NCBI RefSeq assembly: GCF_018866325.1
Contig: NZ_CP076457.1
Coordinates: 558,001-622,000, forward strand
From: Streptomyces sp. YPW6
GTDB taxonomy: Bacteria > Actinomycetota > Actinomycetes > Streptomycetales > Streptomycetaceae
DNA: 64,000 nt
Reading direction: 5' to 3'
In this document: positions 27,499-36,314 of the stretch, piece by piece
Layout: each line of letters begins with the position of its first letter
How positions within the stretch are numbered: the first letter of the stretch is position 1
Notes under the pieces: model-generated
Database searches by the model: none
What the model was told of the DNA's origin: nothing
What the model saw: only the letters and a program-made list of their open reading frames with translations
Made by a program: the position numbers and the translations under genes

Positions 27499-29439
27499 AT
27501 GACCTCGGCCATTACCCAGGACCAGCCGCCGCGACCACCCGAACGAACCACGCCGGACAACGAAGCGCAGGAATCCGGTGTTCGAGCAGAGGAGTACCTC
27601 TACCGCGACGAGTCGAGGCTCCAGGCCGGCTCCCAGCTGACCTCCCGCACCATGGCACGGCGGCTGCCCACACTCGTGCGGCGCTCACTGCAGATGGCCT
27701 GGCGCGTGGACCGCCTGGCGACGATCGGCCTGATCGTCTGCCAGACCGGAACCGGAGTCCTCGCGGCCCTCGGCCTCCTCGCCGTCACGGGCACGATCAC
27801 GGCACTGATCTCCTCGGGCGACATCACCGAGCGGTTGTGGGACGCCGCCCCGCAGTTGGCCGTCGTCGCCAGCGCCGCCGGCCTGCGGGCGTTGCTGGGT
27901 ATCGCCGTCGTCTGGCTCACCAACCGTCTGCGCCCGGTGCTCGGACGGGCCGCGGAGCTGACGATGGTCGAGGCCGCGCTCGGCGCGGAACTGGCCGCCA
28001 ACAACAAGCCCGGCTACAACGACGCCTACGACATCGCCGACCGCGGCGCGCAGGTCACCCCCGACCTCGTCGAAGAAGCACAGGACGTCCTGGGCGCCAC
28101 CGCCACGCTCGCGGCCGGCGCCACGGTCCTGACCGTCCTCGACCCCCTGCTCCTCCCCCTTCTCTTCCTCGCCTGCCTGCCGCAGGCCGACGCCTACGTG
28201 CGCTCCGCCCGCGTGATCTACCTCGCCGGCCTGGAGACCTCCGGGCGGCGCCGGATGCTGGGCAAACTGCGCTGGCACATGGCCTATCAGGAAGCCGGCG
28301 AGGAGATGCGCGCCTGCTTGGCCGGTCCCTTCCTGATCGGCCGGTACCGGCAGCTGGCCGCCTCGGTCAACGCGGCCGAGCGCAAGGCCGCGAACACCGG
28401 TGCCTGGATGGGGCTGGCCGGAGCCCTGGCCGGCGGGATCGCCTCGGTCGCGGTGTGGGCGGCGCTGCTGTGGCTCCTGGCCTCGGGGCGGATGAGCCTG
28501 GCCGCGGGCGGCGGGGCCGTCTTCGCCCTGCAGACCGCCACCGGCTCGGTGCGCGGCATCATCAACGGCGGGGCCCGCCTGGTGCGCACCGGCTGGTACG
28601 TGCAGGACTGGCAGAATTTCCTCGACAACGCCCATGGCCAGGCCATGACCGACTCTCGCGGCACCGAGCCGGTCGCCGCAGCCCCGGAGCGCTTCGAGGT
28701 CCGCGATGTCACCTACCGCTACGGCGGTGCCCCCACGGACAGCCTGAGCGGCGTGTCCCTGCACGTGCGGCGCGGCGAGATCGTGGCGCTGGTCGGGGAG
28801 AACGGCTCCGGCAAGACGACCCTCTCGCGTCTGCTGTGCGGACTGCTGCTGCCCACCGAGGGCCATGTGGCCTGGGACCACGCCTCCACAGCGGACCTGG
28901 CCCCGTGGGGGTCGTGGGAGCACGTCGCCCTGGTGCCGCAGAAGTTCACCTACCTGCCGCTGACGATGCGCGACAACGTCACCTTCGGCCAGGGCGACAC
29001 CAGTGACGCCGCCCTGCTCGCCGCCTGCGAGGCGTCCGGCGCCGCAGAGATGCTTCCCGGACTCCGCTCGGGCCTCAACACTCTTCTGACCAGCGAATGG
29101 TTCGGCGGGCAGCAGCTCTCCGGAGGGCAGTGGCAGCGCCTGGTCCTCACCCGAGCGTTCCACCGGCGGGCGGCGCTGCTGGTGATGGACGAGCCGACGG
29201 CCGCCCTCGACGCCCGCGCCGAGCACCGGATCTTCGCCGGGCTGCGCGAACTGGCCAAGGACCGCGCGATCCTGCTGATCACCCACCGGCTCACCAACGT
29301 GGCCGTCGCCGACCGGATCGTGGTCCTGGACCAGGGACGGATCGTCCAGGAAGGCACTTACGCACAGCTCACCCAGCAGCCGGGACTGTTCCGAACCCTG
29401 TGGGAGCTACAGCGCCGGATGAGCGGCGACACTCCCTGA
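27499..29439 (+). CDS. ABC transporter, fused permease and ATPase (exporter type)
   Basis: This 646-residue half-transporter has hydrophobic segments at about residues 70-110, 120-145, 210-240 and 300-350, forming an ABC exporter membrane domain. The ATPase (about 395-640) has Walker A GENGSGKTT, a QKFTYLPLTMRDNV Q-loop region, signature LSGGQWQRL, Walker B LLVMDEPTAALD and the H-loop ITHRL. ATG 27499 follows AGGGGGAACG. It starts the accessory region and lies 103 bases before the FxLD-type methyltransferase. In related clusters this pair exports and modifies a short peptide, but no precursor peptide gene is visible beside it here. Confidence 0.9.
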   Translation: MTSAITQDQPPRPPERTTPDNEAQESGVRAEEYLYRDESRLQAGSQLTSRTMARRLPTLVRRSLQMAWRVDRLATIGLIVCQTGTGVLAALGLLAVTGTITALISSGDITERLWDAAPQLAVVASAAGLRALLGIAVVWLTNRLRPVLGRAAELTMVEAALGAELAANNKPGYNDAYDIADRGAQVTPDLVEEAQDVLGATATLAAGATVLTVLDPLLLPLLFLACLPQADAYVRSARVIYLAGLETSGRRRMLGKLRWHMAYQEAGEEMRACLAGPFLIGRYRQLAASVNAAERKAANTGAWMGLAGALAGGIASVAVWAALLWLLASGRMSLAAGGGAVFALQTATGSVRGIINGGARLVRTGWYVQDWQNFLDNAHGQAMTDSRGTEPVAAAPERFEVRDVTYRYGGAPTDSLSGVSLHVRRGEIVALVGENGSGKTTLSRLLCGLLLPTEGHVAWDHASTADLAPWGSWEHVALVPQKFTYLPLTMRDNVTFGQGDTSDAALLAACEASGAAEMLPGLRSGLNTLLTSEWFGGQQLSGGQWQRLVLTRAFHRRAALLVMDEPTAALDARAEHRIFAGLRELAKDRAILLITHRLTNVAVADRIVVLDQGRIVQEGTYAQLTQQPGLFRTLWELQRRMSGDTP

Positions 29440-29542
29440 CCCCCGCCCGGCCCGGGCCGTCGTTCTGCCGGGCAGGCAGACCGCCCCGCTGCCGACCCTC
29501 CCTCCGCACCAACCGTCCGGGACGACCCCCAGAAGGAATACC

Positions 29543-30838
29543 GTGACGACTTCACCGACCAGCGGGATCCGCGACGCGGGCGACCTGCGCCACCAGCTCG
29601 TCGAGCAACTCCGCGCCCACAACCACATCCGCTCCGCCGCGGTGGAGCGCGCCTTCCGCACCGTGTCGCGGCACCTCTTCGCCCCCGAGGTACCCCTCGC
29701 CGCCGCGTACGCCGACGACATCGTCGCCACCCGGCACCTCGGCGACGGCACCATCACCAGCTCCCTCTCCGCTCCCTGGCTGCAGGCCGGCATGCTCGAA
29801 GCCGCCCGTATCCAGCCCGGCCACAGGGTCCTGGAGATCGGCTCCGGCGGATACAACGCCGCCTTGATCGCCGAACTCGCCGGTCCGGCCGGTCACGTCA
29901 CCACCCTCGACATCGATCCGGCCGTGACCGGGAGGGCCATCCGTTTTCTGCCCGAGGCCGGATACGACAACGTCAGTGTGGTCACCGCGGACGCCGAGCA
30001 ACTGCCGCCCGGGGTGGTGCCGGCGGGCGGATTCGACGCCATCGTGGTCACCGTCGACACCTGGGACCTGCCCTGGATCGACGCGCTGGCCGACGGCGGC
30101 CGACTCGTCGCGCCGTTGCGCCTGCACGGCTACCACTGGGCCATCGGCTTCACCAAGGAGAAGGGGGCGCTGCACAGCGACGAGCCGCTCGTCGTCTGCG
30201 GCTTCGTCGCCATGCAGGGCGCCGGCGCCTGGAACCCCAACCGCCGCAGCATCCACGACACCGGAGTCAGCCTCTTCTGGGAAGACGGCACGCCGCAGTC
30301 CGTGGACCAACTCGCCCCGTCCCTCACCCGCCGCCCCGCCGTCACCCGTACCGGCATCACGGTCGGGGGCCAGGAACCCTTCGACCTCCTCATGCTCTAC
30401 CTCGCCGGTGCCCTGCCCGGCTTCTGCCGCCTGGAGGCCGACCCCGGCGGCGGCCACCAGGTCCTCGACCCTCCGCCCCCGCACTGGCCGGCCGCCGCGG
30501 TCGTCCGCGGCGCCTCGCTCGCCCGGCTGGCCCATGAGCGCATCGGCGACGGAGAGGACGGCAAGGGGCGGCACGAGTTCGTCGTCCACGGATACGGCGA
30601 CCAAGGCCACGCCGCCGCCGCGGAGATGGCCGAGCAGGTAGAGATCTGGCAGCGCAATCATCGCGGCGCCCGCTGCCCCCTGATCACCGCCCGCCCTGCT
30701 CCCCATCGTGCTCCGGCGGGCGCCGAACACTCACCGCACGTGTTCGCCAAGAAGCACACCCGCATCACCGTGGACTGGCCCGTCACGCCCGGCGCTCCTG
30801 TCCGTCGCAGCTGCGACGGTAGCCGCAACGCCGAATGA
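29543..30838 (+). CDS. PCMT-like SAM methyltransferase ('FxLD system' type)
   Basis: This is a 431-residue protein. The N-terminal half is a protein-isoaspartate-O-methyltransferase-like SAM domain: VERAFRTVSRHLFAPEV, a TSSLSAPWLQAGML entry helix, motif I VLEIGSGGYNAALIAELAG (about residues 93-111) and the LDID acidic loop. The C-terminal half of about 200 residues is the extension found in methyltransferases annotated as belonging to the FxLD lanthipeptide system. GTG 29543 follows AAGGA. Its stop overlaps an ATG of the next frame (ATGA at 30835), so it may be coupled to the Nudix genes. Its substrate here is unknown. Confidence 0.8.
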   Translation: MTTSPTSGIRDAGDLRHQLVEQLRAHNHIRSAAVERAFRTVSRHLFAPEVPLAAAYADDIVATRHLGDGTITSSLSAPWLQAGMLEAARIQPGHRVLEIGSGGYNAALIAELAGPAGHVTTLDIDPAVTGRAIRFLPEAGYDNVSVVTADAEQLPPGVVPAGGFDAIVVTVDTWDLPWIDALADGGRLVAPLRLHGYHWAIGFTKEKGALHSDEPLVVCGFVAMQGAGAWNPNRRSIHDTGVSLFWEDGTPQSVDQLAPSLTRRPAVTRTGITVGGQEPFDLLMLYLAGALPGFCRLEADPGGGHQVLDPPPPHWPAAAVVRGASLARLAHERIGDGEDGKGRHEFVVHGYGDQGHAAAAEMAEQVEIWQRNHRGARCPLITARPAPHRAPAGAEHSPHVFAKKHTRITVDWPVTPGAPVRRSCDGSRNAE

Positions 30839-30912
30839 ACGCTCCCTGCTCCCATCAACTCGCCCTCACAGGCTGCACCGTCACTCGTACCCGTCGTGAA
30901 AGGCAGGGACCT

Positions 30913-32049
30913 GTGCCATCTCCCCTCCCCCCTTCGGACCACATCGCAACGGCTGCTGCTCCGCCCGCAGCGCAGTACGCCGCCGCCCGGCACGCTGCGT
31001 GGCTCGGCGCAGCTGCGGTCATCACCGACGAGGTCGGCCGAATCCTGCTCGTCCACCCCACCTATCGCACGGACGGCACGTGGCTGCTGCCTGGAGGTGT
31101 CGTCGAACCCGGCGAGCACCCGCACGTCACCTGCCTGCGCGAGGTCTCCGAGGAACTCGGCCTCGCCCTGTCCCTGTCGGCCGTGCTCGCCGTCCACTCC
31201 CTCTCCCCGCGCCACTCCGGCCTTCAGACCAGCACGACCTGCCCCGGTGAGGTCCGGTTCGTCTTCGACGCGGGCACTCTCAACCCCGACCAGGTGCGGG
31301 CGATCCGCCTGCCGAGGGAGGAGCTGTCCGAGTACGCCTTCCTGGAGACTCGCGACGCCGTGCAGCGGCTGCGCCCGGTGGATGCGCAGATCATGCTCGC
31401 CGCCTACCGCGCCCGGCTCGGCCACACCGCCACCGCCCACCTCGCCGACGGCCGGCACATCCTCGACGTCCCGGCCTTGGACCGGCACAACGTCCACGTC
31501 CGCTACCGACCTCTGTGGGACAGCCCTCTGAACCGCGACCCCGTCCCCGACCGGCTGCCCGTGCGGCAAGCCTGGTCGTGGTGCTTCATGCCCGACGGCC
31601 GCGTCGTCCTGGTCGCCGACCCCGGCCCGCGGGGAGCGCTGCCGATGCTGCCCGGCGGAACGGTGGAAAGCAGCGATGCGAGGCCCGAGCAGGCCCTGCG
31701 CCGCGAAGCCGCCGAGGAAGCCCAGCTCGCCCTGACCGATCCGGTGCGGCTGGGCTGGGTGCTGGATGAGACCGGCGAGGTCTGCGGCGGGGTGGGGCGC
31801 AATGCCCGGCTCAGTCTGGCCGCGCGCGTTACCGCCATCGGGCCGGCGGCCGTCGCCCCTGCCGCCGGACACTGCTTCGTCCGCCTGCTCGCCGCGCCCG
31901 CCCAGGCAGCCGCCCTGCTGGGCTGGGGCCCGCCCGGCGCCCGGCAGGCCCGGCTCGCAGCGAGCACGGCACAGGAACGCTGGGGCCTGCCCACGCCATC
32001 CCCAGCCGCTATCGAGGAGATCCCCGTGGAGGGAATGCGACTGAGCTGA
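30913..32049 (+). CDS. Tandem two-domain Nudix protein
   Basis: This protein of about 378 residues contains two Nudix domains. The first box (GGVVEPGEHPHVTCLREV, then SEELGL, about residues 60-82) is intact, with all metal-binding glutamates. The second (GGTVESSDARPEQALRREAAEEAQL, near residue 255) has Asp in place of the first Glu and lacks the conserved Gly, so it may bind rather than hydrolyse. GTG 30913 is chosen because GGCAGGGA precedes it; an earlier in-frame ATG at 30835 overlaps the methyltransferase stop and is also possible. It is followed after 64 bases by a three-domain Nudix gene. Confidence 0.85.
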   Translation: MPSPLPPSDHIATAAAPPAAQYAAARHAAWLGAAAVITDEVGRILLVHPTYRTDGTWLLPGGVVEPGEHPHVTCLREVSEELGLALSLSAVLAVHSLSPRHSGLQTSTTCPGEVRFVFDAGTLNPDQVRAIRLPREELSEYAFLETRDAVQRLRPVDAQIMLAAYRARLGHTATAHLADGRHILDVPALDRHNVHVRYRPLWDSPLNRDPVPDRLPVRQAWSWCFMPDGRVVLVADPGPRGALPMLPGGTVESSDARPEQALRREAAEEAQLALTDPVRLGWVLDETGEVCGGVGRNARLSLAARVTAIGPAAVAPAAGHCFVRLLAAPAQAAALLGWGPPGARQARLAASTAQERWGLPTPSPAAIEEIPVEGMRLS

Positions 32050-32113
32050 CCCGAACCCGAACCCGACCCCGTCTCCTCTCCTCCTACCGCTCCACGACCC
32101 TGAGGTAGCCGCC

Positions 32114-33586
32114 ATGCCGTTGTCGCACCACCACATCCGCACAACCGTCGATGCCTACCTCGCACGCCACCCGCACGAGCGCGAGCAGCTCGGTGTCTTC
32201 CTGAACGCCCTCGACCGGACTGGCGAGGACATCGCCAGCCGCTCGATCGTCACCGGACACGTCACCTGCGGCGCGATCGTCGTCGACCAGCTCGGCCGCG
32301 TCCTGCACGTGCGGCACCTGTCCGGCGGGAAGGTCCTCGTCCCAGGAGGCCACGCCGAAACCACCGACGACTCCCTGACAGTGGCCGCGCTGCGGCAGCT
32401 GCACGAGGAGACCGGGATCCCGCCCCAGGCCCTCACGCCGTGGCCGGGCTACGAGACGGTGCCGCTGGACATCGACATCCACGACATCGACCCCCACACC
32501 GGCGAGGGCGAACCCGGGCACCAGCAAATCGGGCTCCGGTTCCTCTTCCGGCTGCACGCGGCGGAAGAGGAACCCGTGGTGCCGCAGAAGGAGATCAGCG
32601 GCATCGAGTGGCGAACCGTGGACCGGGTGCCCTCACCGGCCCTGCGTGAGAAGCTGCTGAAACTCCCGCTCCAGGTCGAACCGGAGGCAGCCAACGCCTC
32701 CGCCCTGATCTACAACGACCGCGGCGAGTACCTGCTCCACCTGCGCGACTACTTCCCCGGCCAGATCCGGGAGCCGGGCGTGTGGTCCCTGCTGGGCGGC
32801 GGCCGAGAGCCCCAGGACTCCACCCTGGAACACACCGTGCGGCGCGAACTCGCCGAGGAGGCCGGCCTCGACCTCGCCGACCTCACACCGTTCGGCACCG
32901 AGCGCGCCACCGACGACACCGGCGCGACCGTACCCATCGCCGTCCACGCCGGTTGCTGGAACGGCGACCCACGCGAACTCCACCTGACCGAAGGAGTGAT
33001 GCTCGCCTGGTTTCCTCCCTCGGACCTCCACCGCCTGCGCATCGCGGACACCACCAGCGACCTCGTGCAGCGCCATGCCGCCTGCCTTCCGGCGCCGCGG
33101 AGCAAGCCCGAGTCCGAGGAAGAAGGTCCCGCTGCCCCGTGCGGCACGGTCCCCAACATCATCGGCGTCCACCTCTACCTGGAGAAGCCCGACGGGACAG
33201 TGCTGCTCGGGCTACGCCACCCCAGCGCTCCGTTCGCGCCCTCTGCATGGCACGTGCTGGCCGGCCACTGCGAACAGGAGAACGCCATCGCCTGCCTGAT
33301 CAGGGAGGCCCGGGAAGAGGCCGGGCTGCACATCGAGCGCCAGGATGTCGAGCTCGTCCACGTCGTCCACCACATCGGCAGGCCGCGGAACCCGCCCCGT
33401 ATGGGCCTGTTCTTCCGCGCCCACGCCTGGCGCGGCGAGCCGGAACTGCGCGAGCCGGACAAGTGCACTGAGTGGCGATTCTGGGACCCCACCGCCCTTC
33501 CCCACAATCTCGTCCCCTACACCCGAATGGCCATCGCAAAGATCCAGAACGGCGAGCTGTACAGCGAAATGGGCTGGCCCGCATGA
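32114..33586 (+). CDS. Tandem three-domain Nudix protein
   Basis: This 490-residue protein has three Nudix domains in a row. Box 1 is near residues 77-100 (GGHAETTDDSLTVAALRQL, then HEETGI; RE is replaced by RQ). Box 2 is near 234-257 (GGGREPQDSTLEHTVRREL, then AEEAGL). Box 3 is near 390-412 (GHCEQENAIACLIREAREEAGL), which looks fully functional. A charged linker (SKPESEEEG) separates domains 2 and 3. Three Nudix folds in one chain is uncommon. ATG 32114 follows GAGG. Its stop overlaps the start of the next gene (ATGA at 33583-33586). Confidence 0.85.
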   Translation: MPLSHHHIRTTVDAYLARHPHEREQLGVFLNALDRTGEDIASRSIVTGHVTCGAIVVDQLGRVLHVRHLSGGKVLVPGGHAETTDDSLTVAALRQLHEETGIPPQALTPWPGYETVPLDIDIHDIDPHTGEGEPGHQQIGLRFLFRLHAAEEEPVVPQKEISGIEWRTVDRVPSPALREKLLKLPLQVEPEAANASALIYNDRGEYLLHLRDYFPGQIREPGVWSLLGGGREPQDSTLEHTVRRELAEEAGLDLADLTPFGTERATDDTGATVPIAVHAGCWNGDPRELHLTEGVMLAWFPPSDLHRLRIADTTSDLVQRHAACLPAPRSKPESEEEGPAAPCGTVPNIIGVHLYLEKPDGTVLLGLRHPSAPFAPSAWHVLAGHCEQENAIACLIREAREEAGLHIERQDVELVHVVHHIGRPRNPPRMGLFFRAHAWRGEPELREPDKCTEWRFWDPTALPHNLVPYTRMAIAKIQNGELYSEMGWPA

Positions 33587-35868
33587 CCGCCACACCGACC
33601 GGCACGCCCAGCCACGTGCCCGCTGCCACGGCCGCCGGACGACCCGACACCCGCCTCGTAGTGATCCGCGGGAACTCGGCGTCGGGCAAGACCAGCGTGG
33701 CCCGGGGCCTACGGGACCACTACGGCCGCGGCGTCGCCATCGTCGGCCAGGACGTGATCCGCCGGAACGTGCTGCGCGAACACGACACCACAGGCGGCGC
33801 CAACATCGCCCTGCTCGGCAGGATCGCCCGTCATGCACTGGACGCCGGCTTCCACGTCGTACTCGAAGGAATCCTGTACGCCGACCGCTACAGCCACATG
33901 ATCACGTCCCTGGTACGCGACCACCGCGGCGTCTCGGCCTGCTACTACCTGGACGTGCCACTGGAGGTGACGCTGGCCCGGCACGCCTCGAAGGCCGACT
34001 CCGCGTACCTGGAGCAGGTCACCGACACCCACCTCACCTCCTGGTACCGCACGTTGGACCTTCTGCCCGGCGGGCTGGAGACCGTGATCCCGGCCGACAG
34101 CTCACTGCGGGACACCGTCGCCCGGATCGTGCGCGAAACCGATCCGACCGCTGCCGCAGCCCCACCGCCTCAGGCCGATCCATCACAGGGAGACGCGATG
34201 AACCTGGTGTTGATGTCCGATCCGCGCGTCGCGGCGATCCCGGTGCGCGAGTGCGGAGAACCCCTCGTCGACGTACGCGAGCACGACGTCCGCGTCGACC
34301 CCCGCAAACAAGACCCGCAGGGCGCGTTCGCCCACGTCCGGGAAGGCGTCCTCGCCCGGCTGGTGCACGCCCGTTCACTCCTTCCCGCCGGCACCGATCT
34401 GCTGTTCATCGAGGGCTACCGGCCGCCGGCCCTGCAGCGGCGCTACTTCACCGCTTACCGCGACGAGTTGGCCGCCGCCCAGCCTGACTGGACTCCGGAG
34501 CAGTTGCACGAGGCCGCCAGCCGGTACGTCTCGCCGCCGGAGATCGCGCCGCACTCCGCGGGCGCGGCCGTGGACGTGACCCTCGTCGCCCAGGACGGCC
34601 ACGAACTCGACCTCGGCTCCCGCGTCAACGCCTCCCCCGAGGAGAGCGACGGGGCCTGCTTCACCCACGCCCCTGACCTCGGCGACCAGGCGCGCCACCA
34701 CCGCACCCTGCTGCTCGACGCCATGGACAGCGCGGGTTTTACGAACTGCGGGACCGAGTTCTGGCACTTCTCGGCAGCGGACCGGTACGACGCTCTGATG
34801 CGACAGGCGCCGTACGCGCGCTACGGACCGATCGAACTGCCCTGGCCTGCGGCCGGAACCCGTCCACTTCATCGGGCCCTGTTCCGCCCCGAGGCGCGGA
34901 AGACCGGCCACCGCTCCGCGGACACCCCGACCACGACGGACGCACAGCCCCGAACGGAGGCATGCATGCCAGACCACACCCAGCAGGCGATCCCAGCCGT
35001 CCCGAGCCCATCGGCCGGAGACGTTCCGCCCGAGCACCACATGCACCTGATCGCGCGGTCCTACCGGCAGGTGGAAGCCGGTCGCAAGACGATCGAAGTC
35101 AGGGTGGCCACGTCGAGCAGGCGCGCCATCAGCATCGGCGACACGGTCGTCTTCCACGACCGGGAGACCGGGCGGGAACTCGACGTCGCCGTGCAGCGGA
35201 TCACCTCGTACCCCTCCTTCGAAGACCTGCTCCGTTCGGAGGACACCACGCGCATCGACCCGGACGCGCGGCCCGGCGAGCTGCTCGCCTGCCTCCGCGG
35301 CATCTACCCGCCGGACAAGGAGGCCCTCGGCGTACTCGCGTTCGCCTACGACCACCGCGCCGCACGGCCCGGCCGCCCCATGCCGATGACGGCCGAGGCG
35401 TACGCGCGGACCGTCCCCCACCACACGGTGTACGGATGCCTCTACATCCGCGACGAGCACGACCGGCCGGTCCAGCTCCGCTCGGTCTACGGGCCGAGAC
35501 CGTGGCAGCTCCCCGGCGGCAACCTCGACGCCCCGGGTGAGGATCCCCTGGAGACCGCCCGCCGCGAGGCGGTCGAGGAAACTTGCCTCGGACTCGGCCC
35601 GGGCTCGCCGGCGCTCCTCCTGACGCACTTCCTGCACGCGGGGCCCAGCCTGCCGCTGAACAAGGTGGGGTTCATCTTCGACGGAGGGCAGCTGACCGCC
35701 GACCAGCTCGACCAGATCCGCCTCGACCCGGCCGAGCACGACATGTGGGCCGTCCACGATCTCGCCACCTGGAAGGAACTGATGCCTCCGCTTGCCTTCG
35801 CCCGACTCGACGCCGTCGAACGAGCCCGGCGCGGCGAGGGTCCCGCCTACCTGATCGCACACTCCTGA
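33583..35868 (+). CDS. Four-domain fusion: P-loop kinase, VanX-like dipeptidase, ASCH, Nudix
   Basis: This is a single 761-residue frame. Residues about 22-200 form a zeta-toxin/AAA_33-like kinase (GNSASGKTS P-loop). Residues about 206-440 form an M15 D-Ala-D-Ala dipeptidase domain with the zinc motif APHSAGAAVDVTL and EFWH. Residues about 486-590 are an ASCH domain (AGRKTIEVR). Residues about 620-755 are a Nudix domain (GGNLDAPGEDPLETARREAVEE). Each later block is preceded by an in-frame ATG with its own ribosome binding site (34198 after AGGGAG; 34966 after GGAGG), so separate dipeptidase and ASCH-Nudix proteins may also be made. It is coupled to the previous Nudix gene. Confidence 0.85.
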   Translation: MTATPTGTPSHVPAATAAGRPDTRLVVIRGNSASGKTSVARGLRDHYGRGVAIVGQDVIRRNVLREHDTTGGANIALLGRIARHALDAGFHVVLEGILYADRYSHMITSLVRDHRGVSACYYLDVPLEVTLARHASKADSAYLEQVTDTHLTSWYRTLDLLPGGLETVIPADSSLRDTVARIVRETDPTAAAAPPPQADPSQGDAMNLVLMSDPRVAAIPVRECGEPLVDVREHDVRVDPRKQDPQGAFAHVREGVLARLVHARSLLPAGTDLLFIEGYRPPALQRRYFTAYRDELAAAQPDWTPEQLHEAASRYVSPPEIAPHSAGAAVDVTLVAQDGHELDLGSRVNASPEESDGACFTHAPDLGDQARHHRTLLLDAMDSAGFTNCGTEFWHFSAADRYDALMRQAPYARYGPIELPWPAAGTRPLHRALFRPEARKTGHRSADTPTTTDAQPRTEACMPDHTQQAIPAVPSPSAGDVPPEHHMHLIARSYRQVEAGRKTIEVRVATSSRRAISIGDTVVFHDRETGRELDVAVQRITSYPSFEDLLRSEDTTRIDPDARPGELLACLRGIYPPDKEALGVLAFAYDHRAARPGRPMPMTAEAYARTVPHHTVYGCLYIRDEHDRPVQLRSVYGPRPWQLPGGNLDAPGEDPLETARREAVEETCLGLGPGSPALLLTHFLHAGPSLPLNKVGFIFDGGQLTADQLDQIRLDPAEHDMWAVHDLATWKELMPPLAFARLDAVERARRGEGPAYLIAHS

Positions 35869-35897
35869 CCCCCAGCACCCCCGTCCAGGAGGCAACC

Positions 35898-36290
35898 GTG
35901 CGCGCCGAGGACACCAACACCCGGGCCTGGCAGATCTACGGCCGCGGACAGCTCGACCGCGCATGCTCCCCGCCCCTCCCCGACCCGCTCGGCGGAACGC
36001 CCTGGGACGGCATCGGGCCGGGAGCAGAAGTCCTCGGCGACGTCACCGGCCGCCGTGTCAGGTTGCTGCCCCTGCCCGGGGTGAGTGCATGTCCTTCCGC
36101 CCCGCCCTCCTGGCTCGCTGCCCACCACGGCTACGTGTTCGACGGGTGTCTGGTGCTGGGATGCCGAAGTACCGAGAGCGCCGAGGGCCATCACCGCTCA
36201 GCCGAACGGGGGATGACATGCTGGGGCTCCGCGATGGCACTCCGACACGGCCGTTGCCGGCCCTGGGAGCCCGCTGTTCCGCCGCGGCCT
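35898..36290 (+). pseudogene. Decayed SAM-dependent methyltransferase
   Basis: GTG 35898, with AGGAGG just upstream, opens a frame beginning VRAEDTNTRAWQIYGRGQL and GTPWDGIGPGAEVLGDVTGRRV. This matches my memory of the start of Streptomyces class I methyltransferases, in which LDLGSG should follow. Here the SAM motif is gone and the reading is scrambled. Fragments that look like the next family segments appear in two frames (LAAHHGYVFDG in one, GAGMPKYRERRG in another) and end within about 400 bases. I infer frameshifts and truncation. An alternative is chance coding in G+C-rich DNA. Confidence 0.5.
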
Positions 36291-36314
36291 GATGAAGACC
36301 TGGAGATTCCCTTC

